Notes: generated by a model not told the origin, from the letters alone. Shown: positions 45,068 to 58,048, counted from the first letter of the stretch. The stretch is 64,000 bases of DNA from Nocardia amikacinitolerans NBRC 108937 (GCF_001612615.1 NZ_BDAU01000025.1:1-64000); one strand, 5' to 3'. A program made the numbers and translations.

Positions 45068-46412
45068 CGGTTGCTCCGTCCTCGTCCTTGTTGCCATTGC
45101 GCTTGCCGCCGTTGGATTTTGCGCCCTCGGCCACCGCTGCGCCCGCTTTCTCGGATTTCTCCGCCGCCTTGCGCACCAGGACCGTGTTGACCCGCATCCG
45201 GCCGCGCGAATCCGGTCCGCCTTCGGCGCGCAGCACCAGCCCGTGCACCACGATCTTCGAACCGGGCAGCGGCACCCTGCCGAGTTCGTGCGCGAGCAGA
45301 CCGCCCACGGTGTCGACGTCCTCGTCCTCGATCTGCATGCCGTAGAGCTCGCCGAGATCCTCCACCGACAAACGCGCCGACACCCGGAAGCGACCCTCGC
45401 CGAGTTCCTCGACCGGCGGTGTCTCGTCCATGTCGTACTCGTCGGCGATCTCGCCGACGATCTCCTCGAGCACGTCCTCGATGGTCACCAGGCCCGCGAT
45501 GCCGCCGTATTCGTCGACGAGCAGCGCCATGTGGTTGCGGCGGCGCTGCATCTCGTCGAGCAGGTCGTCCAGCGGCTTGGAGTCCGGCATGAACACCGCG
45601 GGACGCATCACGTCGCGCACCCGCACCTTGCGGCTGCGGTCCGCGTACGGCACAAGATCTTTCAGGTAGACCACGCCGAGGATGTCGTCGACGTTCTCGC
45701 CGACCACCGGGATGCGGGAGTGGCCGCTGCGCACCGCGAGCGACATGGCCTGCGCCGCCGTCTTGTCCGCCTCGATCCACACCATCTCGGTGCGCGGCAC
45801 CATCACCGCGCGGGCGGCGGTGTCGCCGAGTTCGAACACCGACTGGATCATGCGGCGTTCGTCGTCGGCCACCACGCCGCGCTCGCTGGCCATCTCGACG
45901 ACCTCGCGCAGCTCGATCTCCGAGGCGAAGGGACCGTTGCGGAAACCCTTACCGGGGGTGATCGCGTTACCGATCAGGATCAGCAGCCTGCTGATCGGGC
46001 CGAGCAGCGCGCCGATGAATTGCAGCGGCAGCGCGGCGGCCAACGCCAGCGAGTAGGCGTGCTGGCGGCCGAGGGTGCGCGGGCCGACACCGATCACCAC
46101 GTAGTCGACGAGCACCATCACCACGGCGGTGATCACCAGCGCCCAGTTGTCGTTCCATATCCCGATGAGCGCCGCGGCGAGCAGCACTGTCGCGCCGATC
46201 TCGCACAGCACGCGCAGCAGCACCATCAGGTTCACGTAGCGGGCGCGGTCGGCGATGATGCGGCTCAACCGCGCGGCGCCCGGCCGATCGGCGCGCACCA
46301 TGTCGCCGAGGCGGGCCGGGGAGATCGTGTTCAGCGCCGCGTCCACGCCGGCGAACAAGCCGCCCGCTGGCACCAGCAAGACGGCGAGCAGGATCAGGGT
46401 CGGTGAGCTCAC
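45060..46412 (-). CDS. CNNM/HlyC-type transporter-like protein with CBS domains
   Basis: A 450-residue membrane protein: a DUF21 (CNNM) region with three to four helices (about 1-150), paired CBS domains (about 205-330, with [14 protein letters not shown] and [21 protein letters not shown]), a CorC/HlyC domain (about 345-420) and a charged Lys/Asn-rich tail. Related proteins export magnesium or cobalt. GTG at 46412 overlaps ybeY by 4 bases. Synteny equals Rv2366c. Confidence 0.92.
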   Translation of the reverse strand: MSSPTLILLAVLLVPAGGLFAGVDAALNTISPARLGDMVRADRPGAARLSRIIADRARYVNLMVLLRVLCEIGATVLLAAALIGIWNDNWALVITAVVMVLVDYVVIGVGPRTLGRQHAYSLALAAALPLQFIGALLGPISRLLILIGNAITPGKGFRNGPFASEIELREVVEMASERGVVADDERRMIQSVFELGDTAARAVMVPRTEMVWIEADKTAAQAMSLAVRSGHSRIPVVGENVDDILGVVYLKDLVPYADRSRKVRVRDVMRPAVFMPDSKPLDDLLDEMQRRRNHMALLVDEYGGIAGLVTIEDVLEEIVGEIADEYDMDETPPVEELGEGRFRVSARLSVEDLGELYGMQIEDEDVDTVGGLLAHELGRVPLPGSKIVVHGLVLRAEGGPDSRGRMRVNTVLVRKAAEKSEKAGAAVAEGAKSNGGKRNGNKDEDGATDD

Positions 46413-46963
46413 GCCGGACCCAGCGCGTCTCCGGGTCCGGTGAAGCCGGCCTTGCCGAGCAGGCGGGCGTCGCGCTCGGCGAGTTCGGCGCGCCGCCGTG
46501 CCTCGCGCAGGCTCTCGTACCACTCCTCGAGCAGCCGGGCCTGGAGCGCGAACATCTCCTTCTCCTCCTCCGGCTCCGCGTGGTCGTAGCCGAGCAGGTG
46601 CAGCACGCCGTGCACGGTGAGCAACGCGAGCTCGTGCTCGAGCGAATGCCCCGCCTTGCGCGCCTGCGCCGCCGCGAACTCCGGACACAGCACGATGTCG
46701 CCGAGCATCGACGGGCCCGGCTCGGGGCTGTCCGGCCGACCGCCCGGCTCGAGCTCGTCCATCGGGAACGACATCACATCGGTGGGACCTGGCAGGTCCA
46801 TCCAGCGCATGTGCAGGTCGGCCATGGTGTCGAGATCGACGAGCACCATCGACAGCTCGGCCGCCGGATGGACGTCCATCCGGGCGATCACGAACCGCGC
46901 AACACTGACCAGGTCTTCTTCGGGTACGTCGATACCCGACTCGTTGGCGATCTCGATGCTCAC
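46409..46963 (-). CDS. ybeY: Endoribonuclease YbeY
   Basis: A metal-dependent RNase for 16S rRNA maturation and ribosome quality control. The 184-residue protein has the signature [11 protein letters not shown] with three zinc-binding histidines. It has about 25 extra C-terminal residues compared with short homologues. Directly downstream of phoH, as is usual in bacteria. Confidence 0.96.
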   Translation of the reverse strand: MSIEIANESGIDVPEEDLVSVARFVIARMDVHPAAELSMVLVDLDTMADLHMRWMDLPGPTDVMSFPMDELEPGGRPDSPEPGPSMLGDIVLCPEFAAAQARKAGHSLEHELALLTVHGVLHLLGYDHAEPEEEKEMFALQARLLEEWYESLREARRRAELAERDARLLGKAGFTGPGDALGPA

Positions 46964-47042
46964 CTGAACAGCCTATTAGACGCAGCCGGACGCAGTTCGC
47001 CCGCAGCCCCGCGCATGCCGGAGCGAAAGGCGGACCAGCACC

Positions 47043-47094
47043 GACCGAAGGCCACCGTCATCCCGCCAGACCAACCGAAGGCGACCTTCATCCG
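47043..47094. repeat. Short direct repeat between phoH and ybeY
   Basis: Two copies of an ACCGAAGGC(C/G)ACC(G/T)TCATCC element start at 47044 and 47074 (30-base step). An inverted partial copy (ATGAAGGTCG) lies in the loop of the hairpin at 47150-47179. The elements are partly palindromic. Confidence 0.65.
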
Positions 47095-47149
47095 ATCTGT
47101 GTGCCCGGTGACCGAGGGTGATGTTCATGGCGGTGGGTCGACTGACGTG

Positions 47150-47179
47150 ACCGGCCGCCGATGAAGGTCGGCGGCCGGT
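47150..47179 (-). terminator. Hairpin downstream of phoH
   Basis: A perfect 10-bp stem (ACCGGCCGCC / GGCGGCCGGT) with a 10-base loop, 25 bases past the phoH stop. There is no T-run, so it may act as a weak terminator or as an RNA-stability element between phoH and ybeY. Confidence 0.55.
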
Positions 47180-47204
47180 GCGATCGGCTGGGTGTGTGCG
47201 ACGG

Positions 47205-49385
<2,181 letters not shown>

Positions 49386-49475
49386 AAGTGGTTACAGCCT
49401 GCTTTCCGGTCTCGACTGCCTGGGGAATGACAAAAGTTTAACGCGCCCCACCGACAGCGCACAGTGAATAAACGG

Positions 49476-50408
49476 CTACCGATGCGGCGGCCATTCCCGC
49501 CGTGTGCTGGATATTCCCCCGTGGCCGTCGGACCAATCCTCGGCGAAGTCACGGAAGCGTCGCACCGCGTCCGACGGCGCCGCGGCGGCCGACCAGATCA
49601 GCCCCACCTCGCGCCACGCGCCCTCGTCGGCCAGCGGAACCAGCGCCAGGCCCGAGCGCGCGGCGGAGGGTGCGGGATCCGCCAGTGGGAGCAACGCGAC
49701 GCCGAGCCCCGCCGAGACCAGTCCGGTGACGGTGACCAGGTCGCTCGCCTCGAAGGCGACGCGCGGGCGGATGTCCGCGGCCGCGCACAGTTCGTCGAAG
49801 ATGCGCCGCATGCCGAACCCGGGATGCATGGTGATGAACTCGGCGCCGCCGAGGTCGGCGAGGCGAACCTGTCTGCGCGCGGCCAGCCGGTGCTCGGCGG
49901 GCACGGCGAGGACCAGCGGCTGGCGCAGCAGGCCGCGCCAGCCGAGGCCGGGCGCGGACGGGCGCGGCGAGACGACGGCGAGGTCGGCCGCGCCGTCGAG
50001 AACCTGGCGGGTGATCTTCTCGGCGGCGCCTTGGCGCAACGTCACGGTGACTCGGCCCGCGTTGCGCCGGAAACCGGCGATCAACTGCGGCACCAGCCAG
50101 CCGCCGAAGGAATGCAGGAACGACAGCCGCACCACGCCGCGCGCGGGATTGGCGAGATCGGCGACGGCTTGGCCCGCGGCGTCGAGTTCGGCCTGCGCGC
50201 GGCGCGCGTGTTCGTAATAGACGCGGCCGAATTCGTTGAGCGCGATCCGCTTTCCGCGCCGGTCGAACAATTCCGCACCGAGCCTGCGCTCCAGCCTGGC
50301 GAGCATCCGCGAGAGCGTCGGCTGGGCGATGTGCAGGCGTTCCGCGGCCGCGCTCATCCGTTCGAGTTCCGCGAGTGTCGTGAACCACTGCAAATCTTCG
50401 CCGAGCAC
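49476..50408 (-). CDS. LysR-family transcriptional regulator
   Basis: A 310-residue LysR protein with the N-terminal helix-turn-helix (MSAAAERLHIAQPTLSRMLARLE) and a two-lobe effector domain. GTG start. It is divergent from an MFS transporter, the classical arrangement for LysR control of an exporter. A 15-base inverted repeat between them fits the T-N11-A box. The inducer is unknown. Confidence 0.92.
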   Translation of the reverse strand: MLGEDLQWFTTLAELERMSAAAERLHIAQPTLSRMLARLERRLGAELFDRRGKRIALNEFGRVYYEHARRAQAELDAAGQAVADLANPARGVVRLSFLHSFGGWLVPQLIAGFRRNAGRVTVTLRQGAAEKITRQVLDGAADLAVVSPRPSAPGLGWRGLLRQPLVLAVPAEHRLAARRQVRLADLGGAEFITMHPGFGMRRIFDELCAAADIRPRVAFEASDLVTVTGLVSAGLGVALLPLADPAPSAARSGLALVPLADEGAWREVGLIWSAAAAPSDAVRRFRDFAEDWSDGHGGISSTRREWPPHR

Positions 50409-50424
50409 CTCGCTGCCTCCCTAT

Positions 50425-50439
50425 ATGCATCTACTGCAT
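50425..50439. promoter_or_regulatory. LysR-type binding site
   Basis: ATGCA-N5-TGCAT lies 16 bases upstream of the LysR start and about 70 bases upstream of the MFS start. It satisfies the T-N11-A rule with dyad symmetry. Confidence 0.6.
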
Positions 50440-50507
50440 CAAGCCCCTGTTCATTATTCATTTCCTTTCGGAAGTGGCGGTGGCAATGCTGAGAACAGGA
50501 GGTAGCC

Positions 50508-51731
50508 ATGACCGGCACGGCAAGCACCATCGAGCGACGCACGAGCGACGCGGCACACGACCGCCGGATCACCGTTGCGCTGTTCGCGGCCGGGCTCACC
50601 ACCTTCGCCTCGATGTACAACGCGCAGGCGCTGCTGCCCAGCCTGTCCGCGGCGTTCGGCGCGACTCCCGCCCGCGCGGCGCTGGCGGTCTCGCTCACCA
50701 CCGGCTGTCTCGCGCTGGCCATCGTGCCGGTGAGCGCGCTGTCCAGCCGGATCGGCAGGACCAAGGTGATGATCGGTTCGGCGGCGGCCTCCGCTGTCGT
50801 CGGCCTGCTGATTCCGTTCAGTCCCTCGCTCGACGCGCTGCTCGCCGGGCGGGCGTTGCAGGGCGTCGCGCTGGCCGGGGTGCCCGCGGTGGCGATGGCG
50901 TATCTGGCCGAGGAGATCGGCGCCGAAGGGCTCGGCGCCGCGATGGGCGTGTACGTCGCGGGCACCACGATCGGCGGCCTGGCCGGGCGCCTGATTCCCT
51001 CGTTCACGCTCGACGTGGCGTCCTGGCGCTGGGCAGCGGCGGCGGTCGGCGTTGCCGCAGCGGCATGCACGGTGTGGTTCGTCCGGCTGCTGCCGCCCTC
51101 GCGCGGTTTCGTCGCACGGCCCGCCGGATTGCGCACGGTCCTCGGCGATCTCGGGCAGCAGCTGCGACACCGCCGATTGCTCGCGCTGTTCGGCTTGGCC
51201 TTCGTCCTGATGGGCGGCTTCGTCTCGATCTACAACTTCCTCGGCTACCGGCTCACCCAGCACCCGTTCGAATTGCCCGCGGCGGTGGCGGGTTCGGTGT
51301 TCCTGCTGTATTTGGCGGGCACCGTGACCTCGGCTTGGGGCGGTCGCCTCGCCGACCGCGTCGGCAGGCAGCGGATGCTGACCGCGTCGATGGCGGTGAT
51401 GGGCGTCGGACTGGCGGTGAGCGTGCCGGATCGGCTCGGCTGCGTCGTCGCGGGCGTATTGCTCTACACCGCGGGCTTTTTCGCCGCGCACACGGTCGCG
51501 AGCGCGTGGGTCGGCACGCTGGCCCGCGGCAATCGCGGGGCGGCCTCGTCGCTGTATCTGTTCTTCTACTACCTCGGCAGCGCGGTCGTCGGCGGGCTGT
51601 CCGGTCTGGCCTTCGCGCACGCGGGCTGGGTGGGCCTGGTCGGAACCGTCGGCGCGTTGCTCGCGGCGGGGGCGATCCTGTTCGCCGTCGCGTCGATCCG
51701 CTCGCGCGACGGCGTTCCGTCCGCCGGGTAG
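50508..51731 (+). CDS. MFS transporter, YnfM-like
   Basis: A 407-residue major-facilitator protein with 12 predicted helices. Motif-A-like LADRVGRQRML lies between helices 8 and 9, and SRIGRTKVM between 2 and 3. Sequence features (MYNAQALLPSL near the start) fit the YnfM/AraJ-like group of drug or metabolite exporters. AGGAGG precedes the ATG. Likely regulated by the divergent LysR protein. Confidence 0.9.
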   Translation: MTGTASTIERRTSDAAHDRRITVALFAAGLTTFASMYNAQALLPSLSAAFGATPARAALAVSLTTGCLALAIVPVSALSSRIGRTKVMIGSAAASAVVGLLIPFSPSLDALLAGRALQGVALAGVPAVAMAYLAEEIGAEGLGAAMGVYVAGTTIGGLAGRLIPSFTLDVASWRWAAAAVGVAAAACTVWFVRLLPPSRGFVARPAGLRTVLGDLGQQLRHRRLLALFGLAFVLMGGFVSIYNFLGYRLTQHPFELPAAVAGSVFLLYLAGTVTSAWGGRLADRVGRQRMLTASMAVMGVGLAVSVPDRLGCVVAGVLLYTAGFFAAHTVASAWVGTLARGNRGAASSLYLFFYYLGSAVVGGLSGLAFAHAGWVGLVGTVGALLAAGAILFAVASIRSRDGVPSAG

Positions 51732-51738
51732 CGGTCGG

Positions 51739-52479
51739 CTACCAGCGCGGCGTCAACGCGCCCAGCGCGCCGAGCGCGACCGCGGCCGCCGTCGACGTCC
51801 GCAGCACCGTCGGCCCGAGCAGCACGACATCGGCTCCCGCCGCGGCGAGTTCGGTGAGCTCGGCATCGTCGAGTCCGCCTTCCGGGCCCACGATCAGCAC
51901 CACCTCCGGCGCCTCGCCGAACGGCAGCTCGGTGAAACGGCCGCCGCCGGATTCGTGCAGCGCCGCGACGATCGCGCCCTCGGCCTTGGCCTTTCGGACC
52001 AGCTCGAGCAGATCGCGGGTGCGGTGCAGATCGGCGACCTCGGGAATGTAGGCGCGGCGGGACTGGCGGGCCGCCGAGCGTGCCGCGGCACGCCACTTGT
52101 CGACGGCCTTGGCGGCCTTGCCCTCCCAGTTGGCCACGCAACGAGCGGCCTGCCACGGCACGATGACATCGGCGCCCGCCTCGGTCATCAGCTCGACGGC
52201 CAGCTCCGAGCGGTCCGACTTCGGCAGCGCCTGCACCACCGTGACGCGCGGCGAAACCGGTTGCGCCACGGTCTTGCCGAGCACTCTCAGGTCGAGCCGG
52301 TCGCGCTGGGCTGCGACGACCTCCGATTCGGCGAGCACACCGCGTCCGTCGGACAGGGTGATCGGCTCGCCGACCCGGATGCGCCGCACGGTCGCGGCGT
52401 GCCGTCCCTCCGGACCGTCGAGCACCGCGATCGCGCCGGGCTCGGGAATGTCGTCGAGGTAGAAGACCGTGGCGGCCAA
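51739..52479 (-). CDS. rsmE: 16S rRNA m3U1498 methyltransferase RsmE
   Basis: A SPOUT-class methyltransferase that methylates N3 of U1498. The 246-residue protein has the N-terminal PUA-like domain and the knotted C-terminus with the SAM-binding GPEGGL and LGPTVLRTSTA. The start is TTG at 52479, 4 bases after the dnaJ stop; no better start is seen. Order dnaJ2-rsmE as in mycobacteria. Confidence 0.93.
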   Translation of the reverse strand: MAATVFYLDDIPEPGAIAVLDGPEGRHAATVRRIRVGEPITLSDGRGVLAESEVVAAQRDRLDLRVLGKTVAQPVSPRVTVVQALPKSDRSELAVELMTEAGADVIVPWQAARCVANWEGKAAKAVDKWRAAARSAARQSRRAYIPEVADLHRTRDLLELVRKAKAEGAIVAALHESGGGRFTELPFGEAPEVVLIVGPEGGLDDAELTELAAAGADVVLLGPTVLRTSTAAAVALGALGALTPRW

Positions 52480-52483
52480 CGGC

Positions 52484-53641
52484 TCAGCGCCCGCTGAACG
52501 AGGCGCGCAGCCGCGCGAACAGGCCGCTGTTGTGCTCGGACTGCGCTGTCATCACCTCAGCGCGGTCGCGCTCGCGCAGGCCCTTGTACTTGCGAAGCAG
52601 TTCGGTCTGCTTGCCGTCCAACTTGGTCGGCACCACGATGTCCAGGTGCGCGATCAGGTCGCCGCGGGCGCCCGAGCGCAGCCGAGGCATGCCGTGGCCG
52701 CGCAGCACGGAGACTTCGTTGGGCTGGGTGCCGGGGGCGATGGTCAGCTCCGTCGGGCCGTCCAGGATCGTGTCGATGACCACGGTCGTGCCGAGCGCGG
52801 CGTCCACCATCGGCACCCGGATGGTGCAGTGCAGGTCGTCGCCGTCGCGGACGAACACGTCGTGCGGCTGCTCCACGATCTCCACGTACAGATCGCCCGC
52901 GTGGCCGCCGCCGGGACCGACCTCGCCCTGCGCCGCGAGCCGGACGCGCATGCCGTTGGCGACGCCCGCCGGGATGGGCGCGGCGATCTCGCGACGGGCG
53001 CGAACCCGGCCGTCGCCGCCGCACTTGTGGCATGGGTCGGGGATGGTCTCGCCCGCGCCGCGGCAGGTCGGGCACGGCCGCGAAGTGAGCACCTGGCCGA
53101 GGAACGAGCGCTGCACGGACTGGACTTCGCCTGCGCCGCCGCAGGTTTCGCAGCGCACCGGCTTGGAGTTGCCGTTGGTGCCCGCGCCGTGGCAGTTGTC
53201 ACAGAGGATGGCGGTGTCGACGGTCAGGTGCTTGGTCACGCCCACCGCGCACTCGGCGAGGCTGAGGCGGGTGCGCAGCAGCGAGTCGGCGCCGGGCTGC
53301 ACCCGGCCGCGCGGCTTGCGCTGACCGCCGCCCGCGCCGCTCATGCCGCCGAAGAACGCCTCGAACACGTCGCCGAGGCCGCCGAAGCCCGCGCCGGAGA
53401 AGCCTGCGCCGCCCGCCCCCGCGGACTCGAGCGGGTCGCCGCCCATGTCGACGATCCGGCGCTTCTCCGGATCGGAGAGCACCTCGTAGGCCGCCGACAC
53501 GTCCTTGAACTTGGCCTGGGCGGCCTCGTCGGGGTTGACGTCCGGGTGGAGTTCGCGGGCCAGCTTGCGGTAGGCGCGCTTGATCTCCTGGTCGGTCGCG
53601 TTCTTCGCGACGCCGAGCAGTCCGTAGTAGTCCCGTGCCAC
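52484..53641 (-). CDS. dnaJ: Chaperone DnaJ (DnaJ2 type)
   Basis: A 385-residue Hsp40 co-chaperone of DnaK. The J domain (1-70) has HPD; a short G/F region follows; then four zinc-binding CxxCxGxG repeats ([32 protein letters not shown]) and C-terminal substrate domains. GTG start (MARDYYG). It lies downstream of hrcA, and the pair is conserved as dnaJ2-hrcA in mycobacteria. Confidence 0.95.
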   Translation of the reverse strand: MARDYYGLLGVAKNATDQEIKRAYRKLARELHPDVNPDEAAQAKFKDVSAAYEVLSDPEKRRIVDMGGDPLESAGAGGAGFSGAGFGGLGDVFEAFFGGMSGAGGGQRKPRGRVQPGADSLLRTRLSLAECAVGVTKHLTVDTAILCDNCHGAGTNGNSKPVRCETCGGAGEVQSVQRSFLGQVLTSRPCPTCRGAGETIPDPCHKCGGDGRVRARREIAAPIPAGVANGMRVRLAAQGEVGPGGGHAGDLYVEIVEQPHDVFVRDGDDLHCTIRVPMVDAALGTTVVIDTILDGPTELTIAPGTQPNEVSVLRGHGMPRLRSGARGDLIAHLDIVVPTKLDGKQTELLRKYKGLRERDRAEVMTAQSEHNSGLFARLRASFSGR

Positions 53642-53781
53642 TTGAGTTCTCTAGTCCTTGGTCGCTGTGACTCGCCTGTGCCGCTCCAACCGAATGACGA
53701 CACCGTCGGCATTAGTCGGATGCACTCAACTTTATCCGGCCAGAGGTTCGAGGGTAGCAGCGCCGTTGGCACGGTTCGGCG

Positions 53782-54813
53782 TCAGCGCTCGGCCAGCACC
53801 TCGCCGATGTAGCGCGCGACGGCCGCGACCGAGGCGATGGTGCCCGGATAGTCCATCCGGGTCGGGCCGAGCACGCCCATGCCGCCGAGCACCGCGCCCT
53901 CGACGCCGTAACCGGTGGAGACCACCGATGTACTGCGCATCTGCTCGACCTGGGTCTCCTCGCCGATCCGCACCGTCACCGTGCCGGGGTGCTGCGCCGC
54001 CGCAAGCAGTTTGAGCACGATCACCTGCTCCTCCAGCGCCTCGAGCACCTGACGCAGCGAGCCGGGCAGACCGAAATCGGCGGCGTTGCGGGTGAGGTTC
54101 GCGGTGCCGCCGAGCACCAGCCGCTCCTCTGGATGTTCGACCAGGGTCTCCACCAGCACGGTCGACACCCGGATCAGTACGTCGCGCAGCTGGAGCGGGG
54201 CGCGCTCGGGGAGTTCGGCGACCGCGGCCGAGGCGGCGGCAAGGCGCTTGCCGTCCATTGCGCCGCCGAGCATGGCGCGCAGCGCGGCCAGGTCCTCGTC
54301 GTCGATCACCGCGCCGAGCTCGACCAGGCGCTGATCGACCCGGCCGGTGTCGGTGATCACCACGAGCAGCAGCCGCGCGGGATTCAGCGCGACGACCTCG
54401 ATGTGGCGCACCGTCGACGCCGACACGGTCGGGTACTGCACCACCGCGACCTGCCTCGTCAGCTGGGCGAGCAGCCGAACGCCGCGGCGCAGCACGTCGT
54501 CGAGATCCACGCCGGACTCCAGGAACTCCATGATCGCGCGCCGCTCGGCGGGCGAGAGCGGCTTCACTTCGGAGATCCGGTCGACGAACTGCCGGTAGCC
54601 CTTGTCGGTGGGGATGCGCCCGGAGCTGGTGTGCGGCTGGGTGATGTAACCCTCGGCCTCGAGCACCGCCATGTCGTTGCGGACCGTCGCGCTGGAGACA
54701 CCCAGATTGTGCCGCTCCACCAGGGTTTTCGAGCCGATCGGTTCCTTGGTGGCGACATAGTCCGCGACGATCGCGCGCAGGACCTCGAAGCGCCGATCCT
54801 CGGTGCTCGACAT
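53782..54813 (-). CDS. hrcA: Heat-inducible transcription repressor HrcA
   Basis: Represses chaperone genes by binding CIRCE elements. The 343-residue protein has the N-terminal winged helix ([37 protein letters not shown]) and the GAF-like C-terminal part. ATG at 54813 with GAGGAGGTGGGG upstream. I found no CIRCE sequence near hrcA or dnaJ in this window, so targets probably lie elsewhere (groES/groEL). Confidence 0.95.
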   Translation of the reverse strand: MSSTEDRRFEVLRAIVADYVATKEPIGSKTLVERHNLGVSSATVRNDMAVLEAEGYITQPHTSSGRIPTDKGYRQFVDRISEVKPLSPAERRAIMEFLESGVDLDDVLRRGVRLLAQLTRQVAVVQYPTVSASTVRHIEVVALNPARLLLVVITDTGRVDQRLVELGAVIDDEDLAALRAMLGGAMDGKRLAAASAAVAELPERAPLQLRDVLIRVSTVLVETLVEHPEERLVLGGTANLTRNAADFGLPGSLRQVLEALEEQVIVLKLLAAAQHPGTVTVRIGEETQVEQMRSTSVVSTGYGVEGAVLGGMGVLGPTRMDYPGTIASVAAVARYIGEVLAER

Positions 54814-55067
54814 CGGCCCCACCTCCTCGCCTTCTAGATACGCCGCGGGCCCGCCGACGCATTCGGGGGCGCGTGAAACGCCGCGGCCGCCCGGTCGTCT
54901 GAGTATCCAGTTTAGTTGCCGACCCGCCAATCGCCCGTCCCGCGGGCGCGTGACAGGGTCGCAGGCAGGCATTCTCGGCGAAGATGTCGCGAACCGCAAC
55001 GGGCACGGCCGATCCGCCCGGGCACCCGCGCCGGGCATCGGGCGGCAGCGCCACCGGTTCGCAGCCC

Positions 55068-55283
55068 TCAGCGGCTGTCGAAGCCTCTGGCGCGCTTGCC
55101 CGCCAAGGCGTCGAGCCCGAGCATGGCGAGCAGGGACTCGCAATCGGCGGCATCGTGGGCGTATCCGGCGACCGTGCGCGCGGCGATGGCGTGCTGGCGT
55201 GCGTTTTCCGCCTTTTCGGCGGCCCTGGCCTCGGCGAATTCGCCATGAACCGGAAATTGATCGATGTCTCGTGCCTGTGGCAT
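55068..55283 (-). CDS. Small conserved-looking protein of unknown function
   Basis: A 71-residue protein ([20 protein letters not shown]...) with a helical, Ala-rich middle and a short C-terminal basic end. GAGGAGTCCT lies just before the ATG, which is strong support for translation. It is followed by a 254-base gap before hrcA that I read as the hrcA promoter region. No family is recognised. Confidence 0.65.
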   Translation of the reverse strand: MPQARDIDQFPVHGEFAEARAAEKAENARQHAIAARTVAGYAHDAADCESLLAMLGLDALAGKRARGFDSR

Positions 55284-55427
55284 AGGACTCCTCGGTGTCG
55301 AGCCGGAGCCTACGCGGCTTATCGAGTCTGCGATAGTCCGCACAACAGGACGTTCCCGGACACGTGTCACACCTCGGGTCACCGCATCGTCGTCTCGGCG
55401 TAGCTATCGACATGGAGGAGTCACCGG

Positions 55428-56173
55428 ATGCGAATCGCAGTAGTCGGCGCGAGCGGGCGGATCGGCCACGAGGTGGTCGACGTGCTGAGGGACCAGGGCC
55501 ACGAGGTGGTGGCGATCAGTCGTGGTGCGGGCGTGGACGTCTACACCGGCGCGGGACTGGACGGGGCGCTGGCCGGGTGGACATCGTGATCGACGCGGTC
55601 AACGCGAACACCACCGAGACCGCGGCCGTGACGGACTACTTCCGCACCATCGCGCGCAACCTGCAGCGGGAGGCGGGCGTGCGGCGGATCGCGGTCGTCT
55701 CGATCATCGGCATCGATCCGTTCACCGCGGGGCACTACGCCGGGAAGCTGGCGCACGAGGCGGCCTACCGCGAAGGTCCGGTGCCGGTGCGTGTCCTGCG
55801 CGCGGCGCAGTTCCACGAGTTCACCGAGATGATGCTCGACTGGACCACCCGCGACGACACGGCCTACGTGCCGCGCTTCCGCACCCAGCTCGTCGCGGCC
55901 CGCGTCGCCGCCGAAGAGCTGGCCACGCTCGCCCTCGCCGACGAGGCGGCCGACGTGGTCGAGCTCGCGGGACCGGAAGAGCTGAACCTCGCCGCCTCGG
56001 TGGCGAAACTCGCCGCGCGCCTCGGCAAGCCGTCCCGCGTCGAGGAGATCGTCGACACCGAGGACCCCAATCACGAACTCCAAGCCGCCGGAGCGCTGCT
56101 GCCCGGCCCCAACGCGATCCTGGCAGGGCCGACGTTCGACGAATGGCTCGACCGCAAGTACCCGGCGCGTTAG
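55428..56173 (+). pseudogene. NAD(P)-binding oxidoreductase with a frameshift
   Basis: From the ATG at 55428 (GGAGGAG upstream) the frame reads [20 protein letters not shown]..., a Rossmann fold with the GASGRIG motif, and stops at 55609. The following frame continues the same protein: VDIVIDAVNANTTET... to 56173, about 190 residues of an NmrA/SDR-like enzyme. One missing base near 55575-55580 explains the break. It is either a decayed gene or a sequencing error. Confidence 0.8.
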
Positions 56174-56288
56174 TCGCCGCGAAAAGCACTGCGGCCTTTG
56201 ATGTTCCGGTCTTCGACAGCCGCCCTTCGGCTCCCGGCTATTTCGTCGGCGCGCCGCGTGCGGCGAAAGATGTTGCGGACGTGTGGAT

Positions 56289-57494
56289 TCAGCCGAGGAG
56301 GTCGCGCACCACACCGTCGGCGAGGAGGCGGCCGCGGTCGGTGAGGACCAGGTGGTCGTCGGACCGGAATGCCAGGCCGCCGGCGATGACGCGATCGACC
56401 GCGGGGGCGGCGGAGGGAGCGAGGTCGGCGAGAGGGAGGCCGGTGCGCAGGCGCATCGTCAACATGACGCGCTCGAAGTAGCGCTCGTCGTCGGTGAGCG
56501 ATTCCCAGCCCGCGGCGGGCAGGCCGCCGCGGGCGACGCGCTCGGCGTACCTGGCCGGGTGCTTGATGTTCCACCACCGCACCCCGCCGAGGTGGCTGTG
56601 CGCGCCGGGGCCCGCGCCGAGCCAGTCGCCGCCGTCCCAGTAGCCGAGGTTGTGCCTGCACCGAGCGGAATCGTTTGCCGCCCAATTGGATACCTCGTAC
56701 CAGCCGAGTCCGGCGGCGGTGAGGCGGGAGTCGATGCGTTCGTAGCGGACGGCGAGCACGTCCTCGTCGGGCGCGGGCAGTTCGCCCCTGCGCACCTTGC
56801 GCGCCAGCGCGGTGCCGTCCTCGACGATGAGCGAATACGCGGAGACGTGATCGACCCCGGCCTCCAGCACCGCGTCCAGGCTGGCGTCGAGATCGGCATC
56901 GCGCTCGCCGGGCGTTCCGTAGATCAGATCCAGGTTGACGTGCTCGAAGCCCGCGGCGCGCGCCTCGCGGGCGGCGGCGACCGCGCGGCCCGGCGTGTGG
57001 GTGCGGTCCAGCACGGCGAGCACGTGCCGCGCGGCCGACTGCATCCCCAGCGAGACGCGGGTGTACCCGGCCGCCCTGATGCGCGCGAAGAACTCCGGCG
57101 ACGTGGATTCCGGATTCGATTCGGTGGTCACCTCGGCGTCGGGCGCGAGGGTGAACGCCGAGCGCACGGCGTCGAGTACCTCGGCGAGACCGTCGCCGCC
57201 GAGCAGCGACGGCGTGCCGCCGCCAACGAAGACGGTCGAGACCTCGGGCGTGGCCGATGGCAGCCTGCCGAACTGCTCGGCGGCTTCGGTCAGCTCACCG
57301 CGCAGCGCCGCGAGCCACGACTGCGGCGAGGCGGAACTGCCCAGCTCACCGGCGGTGTAGGTGTTGAAGTCGCAGTAGCCGCAGCGCGTCGCGCAGAACG
57401 GCACGTGCACGTACACGCCGAACGGGCCGCCGCCGAAGTCGCGCAGCACGGGCGCGTCGGCGTCGATCTCCGAGAAGGGTACGGCGGAACTCAC
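56289..57494 (-). CDS. hemW: Radical-SAM heme chaperone HemW
   Basis: A 401-residue radical SAM protein. The cluster motif is C-x3-C-x2-C in FCATRCGYCDF, followed by the VFVGGGTPSLL, NPES and LDLIYGTPGE segments of the HemN/HemW family. Length and the CxxxCxxC with F-C-x3-C-x-Y-C fit HemW, which inserts heme, rather than the coproporphyrinogen oxidase HemN. GTG start at 57494. Synteny equals Rv2388c. Confidence 0.9.
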   Translation of the reverse strand: MSSAVPFSEIDADAPVLRDFGGGPFGVYVHVPFCATRCGYCDFNTYTAGELGSSASPQSWLAALRGELTEAAEQFGRLPSATPEVSTVFVGGGTPSLLGGDGLAEVLDAVRSAFTLAPDAEVTTESNPESTSPEFFARIRAAGYTRVSLGMQSAARHVLAVLDRTHTPGRAVAAAREARAAGFEHVNLDLIYGTPGERDADLDASLDAVLEAGVDHVSAYSLIVEDGTALARKVRRGELPAPDEDVLAVRYERIDSRLTAAGLGWYEVSNWAANDSARCRHNLGYWDGGDWLGAGPGAHSHLGGVRWWNIKHPARYAERVARGGLPAAGWESLTDDERYFERVMLTMRLRTGLPLADLAPSAAPAVDRVIAGGLAFRSDDHLVLTDRGRLLADGVVRDLLG

Positions 57495-57631
57495 CCATCC
57501 AGTGTGCCCGCCGAACCGCGACGCCCTCCGCCCGGGGACCGTCGGGCGCCCTGGACGTGCCGACGATCTCGACCGCCGTGCGGTCACCTCGATCGACGGC
57601 CGGATGCCGTCGGCCGCCCGGCCATCCTCGC

Positions 57632-58048
57632 TCAGTCCGCGACGATCGGCGTGTTTTGGTTCGCGGTGAGCAGCCAGCGGCCGTCCTCCTTGGCCATCAC
57701 ATACATCGGGGTGCCCTCGCTCTCCAGGACGCCCTCGTTGGTGAAGTACCGCTGGCGCACCTTGACCGCGGCCACGTCGGGGCGGATGAACAGCACGTAC
57801 TCGACCTCGTAGGTCGCCTTGCCGTGCGCGGTCGCGCCGGGCAACACAGCGGCGGTGAACTCGGCGATGGCGTCGCGGCCGAACAGGCGCTTGCCGTGGC
57901 CGGTGGTCCAGATGGCGTCCTCACGGAACAGCGCGACGAATTCGTCGACGAGCTCGTGCTGCTGCACGTGCTCCACGGTGGCGACGATCTGGCGGATGGC
58001 GGCTACTTCGACTTCTGCGTCGACGGGTGCGGTACTCATGGGATGCAC
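57632..58048 (-). CDS. SnoaL-like (DUF4440) protein
   Basis: A 138-residue NTF2-fold protein of the SgcJ/EcaC group (FREDAIWTTGHGKRLFGRDAI; YVMAKEDGRWLLTANQNTPI). Members bind small hydrophobic ligands or act as isomerases; the role here is unknown. Starts at 58048 or 58039 are equally possible. It is divergent from the sulfur operon, whose promoter lies in the 204 bases between. Confidence 0.82.
   Translation of the reverse strand: MHPMSTAPVDAEVEVAAIRQIVATVEHVQQHELVDEFVALFREDAIWTTGHGKRLFGRDAIAEFTAAVLPGATAHGKATYEVEYVLFIRPDVAAVKVRQRYFTNEGVLESEGTPMYVMAKEDGRWLLTANQNTPIVAD

Noticed and set aside
53642-55067. Search for a CIRCE element near dnaJ and hrcA
   Set aside because: No TTAGCACTC/GAGTGCTAA pair is present on reading both flanks.
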